Origin: an uncultured Eubacteriales bacterium
Lineage (GTDB): Bacteria > Bacillota > Clostridia > Oscillospirales > Acutalibacteraceae
DNA length: 5,691 nucleotides
Assembly: GCA_900320235.1 (NCBI GenBank)
Contig: ONRO01000322.1
Coordinates: 1-5,691 of the forward strand
Reading direction: 5' to 3'
A program made the translations under genes and the position numbers. Under the pieces are notes generated by a model. It saw only the letters and a program-made list of their open reading frames with translations. It made no database searches and was not told the origin of the DNA. Positions within the stretch are counted from its first letter, which is position 1. Each line of letters starts with the position of its first letter. Below are positions 1 through 5,368 of this stretch, piece after piece.

Positions 1-34
1 GATCTGCTGTTTCCGTATTCATGCTGATGAAGTG

Positions 35-83
35 AAAAATCTACAGCCGAACGTGATCTGCCAAATGCACATTACGCCGGCTG
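35..83 (-). terminator. Candidate intrinsic terminator after the sigma-like gene
   Basis: Read on the minus strand, the segment 15 bases after the stop of the sigma-like gene can fold into a hairpin. An outer 6-bp stem (CAGCCG with CGGCTG, + strand 78-83 and 44-49) continues, after a 4-base bulge (GCGT), into an inner 6-bp stem (AATGTG with CACGTT, one G-U pair) closed by a 12-base loop. Five T residues (+ strand 35-39) follow four bases after the stem. The position is right for the end of the operon. The bulge, the gap before the T-run and the short T-run make it a weak candidate. Confidence 0.4.
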
Positions 84-98
84 TTTATTATTCATAAA

Positions 99-1133
99 TT
101 ATCTCCCAAGATGAAGCATTGCCTGCTTTTCAAGTTCAGAAACTTCCTCTGCTGTAATTCCGAGTTTTTCAGCAATTTCCTCATATGAAAGCTCGCCCTT
201 TCCTCCGATCCCGAAGCGCATTGATATTACACGCGCTTCCATCTCCGAAAGAGACGAAAGCATTTCTCCGACCTGCTTTGAAAGCATTTCATCTGCTGCG
301 TTTTCTGTTTTCTCAGGAGAAAAATCCTCCTGTTCCTCTGTATTCTGAGTATTCTGAGTATTCAGAATTCCCTTTTCAAATCCGATCAGTCCGGCAACTC
401 TTTTTTCGTCAAGCTTCAGGGCTGCTGCAAGTGCAGATATCTTCTCTTTTTCGTCAAGCTCACTGTCAAGCTTTTTTTCTTCTTCAATCAACCTTGCCAG
501 ATCCTCTGCTATTGCTCCGGGAATCTTCGTCAGGGGTTGTTCATCGCTTACAGTAAGCTCTGTCATCAGCCTTTCAAGTCTGAATGCACAGAATGCAGAA
601 AAGCTGACCGCCGGATCTGTTATCTCCTGAGCTGCTGTCATTATTACAAGGTTGCCCTCCTGAACAAGATCAAGGAACAGCATACCCCTACCAAGATGCT
701 TCAGTGCAGTAATTACAGGAAGATATAATGTTCCCTCAACAAGCTCCTCTGATGCCTGTTCATCTCCCTCAAGCACTGAAAGGACAAGTTCATGCTCGGT
801 TTGTGCATCAAGCTGCTCAAGATCTGCTATCTCACTGAAATAGAGCCTTACGGTATCCTCACTTCTTCCTGCTGCGGCTGTTCTTTCCTCCTCACAGGAT
901 TCTCTGATCTCATTTGTCAGCTGTTTTATCCTGTCTTTATCAAAAGTGATACCTTCAGTTCTGAAAGTTATTCCCTCTGAGCCTAAAAGTGAAAGCAACT
1001 CTCTTATATCATCTTCCGAGGCATCCTCATATTCTGACAGTGCTGTGATATCAGCTATATCAAGTATATCTCCTGCTGCCCCTGCCTTTGCTGACAGGGA
1101 CGCAAATGTTTCATCTATATCAAAGTTATACAT
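99..1133 (-). CDS. Degenerate sigma70-family paralogue of SigA (344 aa), probable RNA polymerase-binding protein
   Basis: The protein aligns along its length with the SigA encoded just upstream. Residues 28-58 resemble the end of region 1.1, 92-114 match region 1.2, 134-170 match regions 2.1-2.2, 177-210 correspond to regions 2.3-3.0, 228-255 to a region-3-like helical segment, and 292-342 to region 4 with a helix-turn-helix shape. The core-polymerase contact motif FLDLVQEGN (153-161) is kept. The promoter-reading residues are not: the SigA Trp186-Trp187 pair becomes Phe184-Arg185, Arg189/Gln190 become Glu/Arg, Arg201 becomes Pro, and in the -35 helix TRERIRQIE becomes TAEEVSELE. By hand count it has about 76 acidic and 32 basic residues. 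The frame is open for 344 codons without frameshift, so it looks selected rather than decayed. It begins 12 bases after rpoD and is probably translated from the same mRNA. I know of no gene name. It could be a specialised sigma, a sigma decoy or a polymerase modulator; the family assignment is firm, the function is not. Confidence 0.85.
   Translation of the reverse strand: MYNFDIDETFASLSAKAGAAGDILDIADITALSEYEDASEDDIRELLSLLGSEGITFRTEGITFDKDRIKQLTNEIRESCEEERTAAAGRSEDTVRLYFSEIADLEQLDAQTEHELVLSVLEGDEQASEELVEGTLYLPVITALKHLGRGMLFLDLVQEGNLVIMTAAQEITDPAVSFSAFCAFRLERLMTELTVSDEQPLTKIPGAIAEDLARLIEEEKKLDSELDEKEKISALAAALKLDEKRVAGLIGFEKGILNTQNTQNTEEQEDFSPEKTENAADEMLSKQVGEMLSSLSEMEARVISMRFGIGGKGELSYEEIAEKLGITAEEVSELEKQAMLHLGR
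342..368 (-). repeat. 9-bp tandem repeat in the linker of the sigma-like gene
   Basis: The + strand unit ATTCTGAGT occurs twice in perfect tandem (342-350, 351-359) and is followed by a degenerate third copy (ATTCAGAAT, 360-368). On the coding strand this gives the run NTQNTQNT at residues 258-265. This lies in the low-complexity, Glu/Gln/Asn-rich linker between the region-3-like segment and region 4, where a length change by whole 3-residue units would be tolerated. Confidence 0.8.
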
Positions 1134-1136
1134 ATG

Positions 1137-1141
1137 ACCTC
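1137..1141 (-). promoter_or_regulatory. Ribosome binding site of the sigma-like gene, inside the 12-base gap after rpoD
   Basis: On the minus strand the rpoD stop TAA is followed by TTGTGAGGTCAT and then ATG. GAGGT is the only Shine-Dalgarno-like sequence and sits just 3-4 bases from the ATG, closer than for the other genes here. The short gap suggests that ribosomes finishing rpoD reinitiate on the next gene. No other start exists in this frame before residue 151, so this ATG is well supported. Confidence 0.7.
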
Positions 1142-1145
1142 ACAA

Positions 1146-2231
1146 TTATTTAAGCTTTTTGCTGCGGCTCGGATGTCTGAGCTTTCTGAGAGCCTTTGCT
1201 TCGATCTGGCGGATTCGCTCTCTTGTTACTTCAAATACCTCGCCTACCTCTTCAAGAGTTCTCGGTCTGCCGTCATCAAGACCAAAACGCAGACGGATCA
1301 CCTTTTCCTCCCTCGGAGTCAGCGTTGAAAGAACTGAATTAAGCTGTTCCTTCAGCATGGACTGAGATGCAGCATCCTGAGGTGTAATTGCACTGTCATC
1401 CGGGATAAAGTCACCAAGATGACTGTCCTCCTCCTCGCCGATAGGAGTTTCAAGCGACACAGGCTCCTGAGATGCCCTCATTGCTTCTTTGATCCTGTCA
1501 ACAGGAGTATTAAGATACTCTGCTATTTCCTCAATGCTTGGCTCATGTCCGTTTTCATGGAGAAGCTGGCTTGATGCCTTCTTTATCTTATTTATCGTTT
1601 CACCCATATGTACAGGGATTCTTATTGTTCTTGCCTGATCCGCAATTGCTCTTGTGATAGCCTGTCTGATCCACCATGTTGCATAGGTTGAAAATTTAAA
1701 GCCCTTTGTATGGTCGAATTTTTCAACTGCCTTCATAAGACCCAGGTTACCCTCCTGTATCAGATCAAGGAACTGCATTCCTCTGCCAAGATAACGCTTT
1801 GCTATGCTGACAACAAGTCTGAGATTCGCTTCAACAAGGCGGCGGCTTGCCTCCTCATCTCCGTCAAGTATTTTCTCTGCGATCTCTGTTTCCTCATCAG
1901 GAGTCAGAAGCGGCACACGTCCGATTTCCTTCAGATATATTCTTACCGGATCATCGGTCGAAACGATCGTATCAGATGCAGAAGCTTCCTTATCGTCTTC
2001 TCCCGTCATCGATGTCAGCTCATCATCATCAAGCATGATATCTTCAAGGGATTCAACGATCTCAACTCCGCTCGATTCAAGCATATCGTAGAATTTTTCC
2101 ATCTGATCAGGCTCAATATCCATCTCACCTGTTGCATCAAATATCTCCTTGTTTGTCAGCTGACCCTTTGATTTTCCGATCTCGATAAGATCTCCGAGAA
2201 CATTTTTCTTTTCAGGTTGTTGTGCACTCAT
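1146..2231 (-). CDS. rpoD: Primary (housekeeping) RNA polymerase sigma factor SigA/RpoD
   Basis: This group 1 sigma factor joins core RNA polymerase and directs it to the -10 and -35 elements of most growth-phase promoters. The 361 residues are of usual length for a Firmicute SigA. A short region 1.1 lies at about 11-62, followed by an acidic linker. Region 1.2 is at 93-114 (DDPVRIYLKEIG) and region 2 at 127-200, with core-binding FLDLIQEGN (154-162), the melting pair Trp186-Trp187 and -10 readers Gln190 and Thr193. Region 3 is at about 201-280 and includes IPVHMGETINK. Region 4 is at 293-356 with the -35 recognition helix TRERIRQIEAKALRKLRHP. All key residues are present. The ATG start has a strong AGGAGG (2238-2243) six bases upstream. 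It is third in the dgt-dnaG-rpoD cluster, 125 bases after dnaG and 12 bases before a sigma-like paralogue. Confidence 0.98.
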   Translation of the reverse strand: MSAQQPEKKNVLGDLIEIGKSKGQLTNKEIFDATGEMDIEPDQMEKFYDMLESSGVEIVESLEDIMLDDDELTSMTGEDDKEASASDTIVSTDDPVRIYLKEIGRVPLLTPDEETEIAEKILDGDEEASRRLVEANLRLVVSIAKRYLGRGMQFLDLIQEGNLGLMKAVEKFDHTKGFKFSTYATWWIRQAITRAIADQARTIRIPVHMGETINKIKKASSQLLHENGHEPSIEEIAEYLNTPVDRIKEAMRASQEPVSLETPIGEEEDSHLGDFIPDDSAITPQDAASQSMLKEQLNSVLSTLTPREEKVIRLRFGLDDGRPRTLEEVGEVFEVTRERIRQIEAKALRKLRHPSRSKKLK

Positions 2232-2252
2232 AATGCTCCTCCTTTTATTTCA

Positions 2253-2326
2253 GTCCTGTCCGCTGTTTGAGGACATACTGTTTTTTCCTGTTCTTTACAG
2301 GAACACTTCAATTTTTTCCTTGAAGT
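2253..2326 (-). repeat. Three successive inverted repeats in the dnaG-rpoD spacer
   Basis: In order of transcription the spacer mRNA can form ACTTCAA/TTGAAGT (7 bp, 8-base loop, + strand 2305-2326), then TTCCTGT/ACAGGAA (7 bp, 5-base loop, 2285-2303), then TGTCC/GGACA (5 bp, 9-base loop, 2257-2275). The third has an overlapping alternative, GTCCT/AGGAC (2253-2274). None is followed by a T-run on the coding strand (the first two are followed by G/A-rich sequence), so they are not classical terminators. The third ends about 14 bases before the rpoD ribosome binding site. Such structures could protect or process mRNA, or uncouple rpoD expression from dnaG. This role is inferred; the base pairing is directly visible. 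Confidence 0.6.
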
Positions 2327-2356
2327 TATGAAAACTATTTTATACTTTGACTTCCT

Positions 2357-4123
2357 TTATTTCTTCTTTTCCCTGAGTTTGCGAAGCTCCTCCATTATTG
2401 TATCATAATCTGCTGTTTCAGCCTGTTCAGGGGTCAGTCTTTCACTCTGTTCGATCAGTATCTGAGTATATTCTTCTGCTGCAAGAACAGGATCCGGCTC
2501 CTTCGGATGCGATAGCATCATTCTGGTTATGCTTGCCATCTCTTCTTCTGAAAACTCTCCTGATACATCGGAAACAGATATTTCTTCTCCCGTTTCAAGC
2601 CTTTTCAGCAATACTTTATAGATATTCTTATTGAACTGTGTTACAAATTTTTCAGACGGCAGTTCCTGTGAAACCTTCTGTGCTATATCAGGATTATTCA
2701 TCATCAGAGCAATCAGAGCCTCCTCAGCATTTGCAGCCTTAAGATTAAACTGCTTATCCTTGTTCATCCTGTCATTCAGACCGCTCATTCTCGCCTGTGC
2801 CCGGAACTGTTCGTCCTTTCTCATCTCACGGTAATTACGTCTGTTATTCTTATTAACAAGACGTTTCAGGGATTCTTTTTCTACATCAAGCTCCTTTGAC
2901 AGCCTTGATATATATACATCCTGTTCAACAGGATTATCAAGCTCCGCAATAAGAGCTGCTGCCTTCGTCAGAAATGCGACTTTCTGCTCCGGAATCCCGG
3001 TATTGTAATTGCTCCTGAGCTTTGAAAGCCTGTATTCCGTATCGTTGCCTGATTTTTCAAGCAGCATACGGAATCTTGCACTTCCCTGATCTCCATAGGA
3101 TTTTATGAATTCATCAGGGTCCTTTCCGCTCGGAACAGTAAGTATCCTTATATTGATGCCTGTCGGACGAAGTATGCCGATAGCTCTCTGTGTTGCCTTT
3201 TGTCCGGCTTCATCGGCATCATAGCATATCACTACTTCATCGCAGTACCTTTTTATTATCATTGCCTGCTCCTGAGTAAGAGATGTTCCGAGAGTTGCAA
3301 CAGTATTCTCAAAACCTGCCTGATGAAGAGCTATTACATCCATATAGCCCTCTACAAGGATCAGCTGACCCTTTGCCTTGTTCTTTGCAAACTGAAGCGC
3401 AAACAGATTCCGGCTTTTATTGAACACAGGTGTATCGGACGTATTCAGATATTTTGGCTTTATATCTGACATTATCCTTCCGCCGAAACCTATTACATTA
3501 CCCCTCAGTTCTATTATCGGAAACATTACCCTGTCCGAAAAACGGTCGAAGGGATATCCCCTTTTAGATTGATTAGCAAGATTTGCCTGTATTATTTCAT
3601 TATTTGAAAATCCCTTTGACTTCAGATAATTCACAAGCTCAAACCTGTCTTTGGGAGAATATCCCAATCCGAAATGGATAATCGTCTTTTCTGTCAGTCC
3701 TCGTCCCCTGAGGTACTCAAGAGCATGCTTACCTTCAGGAGAATAAAGCTTCCTGTGATAAAACCTTGCTGCCGCACGATTTGCCTCACAGATCCTTCTT
3801 TTCAGATTTCCCATTCCGTCATTTTCATTATCCTCGGGTACAGTCATTCCTGCTCTCTGAGCAAGAAGCTTCACTGCATCCACATAATCAAGATTTTCAA
3901 TTTTTCTGATAAAGGTTATCGCATCACCGCCTGCTCCGCAGCCGAAGCAATAGAAAAAACCGTTTTCTCTTGAAACACTGAATGACGGTGACCGCTCATT
4001 ATGGAACGGACAAAGACCTACAAGGTTCCTGCCCGATCTTTTTAGCTGTACATATGATGATATTACATCGGCAATATCGGTTCTTGCTTTAAGCTCTTGT
4101 TTGAATTCCTCTGTTATTGCCAA
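2357..4123 (-). CDS. dnaG: DNA primase DnaG
   Basis: DnaG makes the short RNA primers for lagging-strand and initiation synthesis at the replication fork, working with the replicative helicase. The 588-residue length is normal. The N-terminal zinc domain has the ligand set CPFH...CFGC (Cys38, His41, Cys59, Cys62). The RNA polymerase core includes the conserved stretch RVMFPI...GNVIGFGGR (198-216). The Toprim fold carries VEGYMDV (Glu258), CYDADEAG (Asp302, Asp304) and KDPDEF (334-339), the metal-binding acidic residues. A basic linker (about 424-460) leads to the C-terminal helicase-binding domain (about 460-588). The start is TTG at 4121-4123: no ATG or GTG lies in frame nearby, the N-terminus fits the family, and AGGAGGTG sits 8 bases upstream. 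A TTG start may lower translation, which would suit a low-copy protein. It lies 74 bases after dgt and 125 bases before rpoD. Confidence 0.98.
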   Translation of the reverse strand: MAITEEFKQELKARTDIADVISSYVQLKRSGRNLVGLCPFHNERSPSFSVSRENGFFYCFGCGAGGDAITFIRKIENLDYVDAVKLLAQRAGMTVPEDNENDGMGNLKRRICEANRAAARFYHRKLYSPEGKHALEYLRGRGLTEKTIIHFGLGYSPKDRFELVNYLKSKGFSNNEIIQANLANQSKRGYPFDRFSDRVMFPIIELRGNVIGFGGRIMSDIKPKYLNTSDTPVFNKSRNLFALQFAKNKAKGQLILVEGYMDVIALHQAGFENTVATLGTSLTQEQAMIIKRYCDEVVICYDADEAGQKATQRAIGILRPTGINIRILTVPSGKDPDEFIKSYGDQGSARFRMLLEKSGNDTEYRLSKLRSNYNTGIPEQKVAFLTKAAALIAELDNPVEQDVYISRLSKELDVEKESLKRLVNKNNRRNYREMRKDEQFRAQARMSGLNDRMNKDKQFNLKAANAEEALIALMMNNPDIAQKVSQELPSEKFVTQFNKNIYKVLLKRLETGEEISVSDVSGEFSEEEMASITRMMLSHPKEPDPVLAAEEYTQILIEQSERLTPEQAETADYDTIMEELRKLREKKK

Positions 4124-4131
4124 TGTATCAC

Positions 4132-4139
4132 CACCTCCT
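4132..4139 (-). promoter_or_regulatory. Strong ribosome binding site that fixes the TTG start of dnaG
   Basis: AGGAGGTG on the minus strand is close to a full match to the 16S rRNA anti-Shine-Dalgarno sequence. It ends 8 bases before TTG at 4121-4123. The upstream in-frame codons contain no ATG or GTG, and the first internal Met is at residue 93, beyond the zinc domain. The site therefore decides in favour of the TTG start. Confidence 0.85.
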
Positions 4140-4157
4140 GGTTTGTTTTTCTGAGCG

Positions 4158-4188
4158 CAGGCGACTATCTGCTGTTTTGATTCGCCTG
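4158..4188 (-). repeat. Inverted repeat in the dgt-dnaG spacer
   Basis: A perfect 7-bp inverted repeat, CAGGCGA (4158-4164) and TCGCCTG (4182-4188), encloses a 17-base loop between the dgt stop and the dnaG ribosome binding site. On the coding strand the 3' side continues as CGCTCAGAAAAAC, with no T-run, so it is not an ordinary terminator. It may form an mRNA hairpin affecting processing, stability or read-through into dnaG. A role is inferred only. Confidence 0.55.
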
Positions 4189-4197
4189 TGATTTATT

Positions 4198-5193
4198 TCA
4201 GAACCGCGGTGTCGGAATAAAAAGCTCCTTAAAGCGGTCGGTAGCATATCTGTCCGTCATTCCTGCAAGATAATCACAGACTGCGATCTCTGTACCGTCA
4301 GACTGTGCTGACCTTCTGTTTTCAACAGGCATTTCAAACGGATGCTTTGTAAAATATTCGTATAAAAATTCCATGAATACCGGTACTTTTCTTTCTTCAC
4401 ATTTTGCATATTCATTGGAATAGACCTCTGCATACATATATTTATGAAGACGGTCGAAAACCTCACTGACATCCTTTTCCATCATAAGTTCACCTTCCTG
4501 TGAATTACTCACAAGGGAAAGAACGAGTGTATTGATCCTCTCAGACGTGCTGTGTCCCAGAACCTCTTCGACCTCTGCCGGAAGATCGTTTTCGCTAATT
4601 ACACCAGCACGGATCGCATCATCAATATCATGGTTGATATATGCAATTCTATCAGCAACACGGACTATTCTGCCTTCAAGCGTATCAGCCTGTTTTCCCT
4701 TTGTATGGCAGAGTATCCCGTTTCTTGTTTCATATGTAAGATTCAGTCCTTTTCCGTCCTTTTCAAGCTTATCCACTACCCTCACGCTTTGCTCATAATG
4801 CCTGAATCCTCCGGGAACAAGCTTATCGAGTGCTCGTTCTCCGGCATGACCGAATGGAGTATGTCCGAGATCATGGCCGAGTGCTATTGCCTCGGTAAGG
4901 TCCTCATTAAGTCTGAGAGCCTTTGCAATTGTCCTTGCTATCTGTGATACCTCAAGCGTATGTGTCAGTCTTGTCCGGTAATGATCGCCCTCCGGGGACA
5001 AAAAAACCTGTGTTTTATGCTTTAATCTTCTGAATGACTTGCTGTGTATTATCCTGTCACGGTCACGCTGAAACTCAGTTCTTACGGGGCATTTTTCTTC
5101 CGGTATACCGCGTCCTGCTGAGCTGTCGGAAAAACAGGCATATTCAGAGAAAACAAGTCTTTCATTTTTTTCCGTCTGTTCTCTGATATTCAC
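4198..5193 (-). CDS. dgt: Deoxyguanosinetriphosphate triphosphohydrolase-like HD-domain protein
   Basis: Members of this family remove the whole triphosphate from dNTPs, giving deoxynucleoside plus tripolyphosphate, and so adjust the dNTP pool. Which dNTP is preferred cannot be read from sequence. The metal-binding HD signature is complete: His78 (THTLEV), His107-Asp108 (ALGHDLGHTPFGHAGE) and Asp181 (RVADRIAY). Also typical are the N-terminal RDRDRIIHSKSFRRLKHKTQ (43-62), EGDHYRTRLTH and the C-terminal DYLAGMTDRYA followed by ELFIP (308-327). The 331 residues fit the short dGTPase-like type of Firmicutes. The start is GTG at 5191-5193: an in-frame TGA lies 6 bases upstream of it, AAAGGA is 9 bases away, and the resulting MNIREQ beginning matches the family. 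It is the first gene of the dgt-dnaG-rpoD cluster, with a candidate promoter upstream. Confidence 0.95.
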   Translation of the reverse strand: MNIREQTEKNERLVFSEYACFSDSSAGRGIPEEKCPVRTEFQRDRDRIIHSKSFRRLKHKTQVFLSPEGDHYRTRLTHTLEVSQIARTIAKALRLNEDLTEAIALGHDLGHTPFGHAGERALDKLVPGGFRHYEQSVRVVDKLEKDGKGLNLTYETRNGILCHTKGKQADTLEGRIVRVADRIAYINHDIDDAIRAGVISENDLPAEVEEVLGHSTSERINTLVLSLVSNSQEGELMMEKDVSEVFDRLHKYMYAEVYSNEYAKCEERKVPVFMEFLYEYFTKHPFEMPVENRRSAQSDGTEIAVCDYLAGMTDRYATDRFKELFIPTPRF

Positions 5194-5202
5194 TGAACAT
5201 CA

Positions 5203-5208
5203 TCCTTT
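5203..5208 (-). promoter_or_regulatory. Ribosome binding site supporting the GTG start of dgt
   Basis: AAAGGA on the minus strand lies 9 bases before GTG at 5191-5193. Two overlapping ATG codons (5199-5204) are in another frame and lead to a stop after 13 codons. They are also too close to the AAAGGA to be served by it. Confidence 0.6.
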
Positions 5209-5239
5209 AGCGACAAATCGTCTGTGAATTTTTTCTTCT

Positions 5240-5258
5240 GTATATATTATACGCAGAA
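5240..5258 (-). promoter_or_regulatory. Candidate -10 element and overlapping dyad upstream of dgt
   Basis: A consensus TATAAT lies on the minus strand at 5246-5251, 52 bases before the dgt start, with A/T-rich DNA and A-tracts upstream (5270-5310). No good TTGACA is found 16-18 bases further upstream, and a TG pair sits one base off the extended -10 position. The -10 lies within a dyad, GTATA-TAT-TATAC (5240-5252), flanked by TTCT and, after two extra bases, AGAA. This could be an operator or a coincidence in AT-rich sequence. This spacer is the only long AT-rich non-coding stretch ahead of the cluster, so a promoter here is plausible. Confidence 0.35.
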
Positions 5259-5368
5259 AACAGACAGATACCTTTTTTATTATTTGATTTTTATAATATT
5301 CTTTTCTTATCCATCAATAAACCACGGAATAACTCTGTATTTCTTTCATCATCAGGTCACCCGACCGT

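Noticed and set aside
1..22. ATG at 20-22 (minus strand) with seven codons open to the left edge (MNTETAD)
   Set aside because: It could be the start of a following gene, but no Shine-Dalgarno sequence precedes it and seven codons are too few to judge.
185..556. 123-codon plus-strand open frame opposite the sigma-like gene
   Set aside because: Low-complexity Leu/Ser/Phe-rich product, antisense to a frame with clear sigma homology. Taken as a shadow.
99..1133. Sigma-like gene as a decaying pseudogene
   Set aside because: The frame is intact for 344 codons, has a ribosome binding site, and keeps the core-binding motif while changes cluster at DNA contacts. That is not the pattern of random decay, though the loss of function has not been tested.
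1710..2171. 153-codon plus-strand open frame opposite rpoD
   Set aside because: It lies antisense within conserved SigA regions 1-2, has no ribosome binding site that I can see, and its product shows no recognisable family features. It is a shadow of the rpoD codon pattern.
2337..2344. TATAAAAT on the minus strand in the dnaG-rpoD spacer as an rpoD promoter
   Set aside because: No -35-like hexamer lies 16-18 bases upstream and there is no TG extension; AT-rich sequence gives such matches easily.
4552..4947. 131-codon plus-strand open frame opposite dgt
   Set aside because: Fully antisense to the conserved HD-domain coding region and without a family signature.
5355..5366. GGTC-GGGT-GACC inverted repeat just after the acetyltransferase stop as a terminator
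   Set aside because: The stem is only 4 bp and is followed by TGATGATGAAAG, with no T-run.
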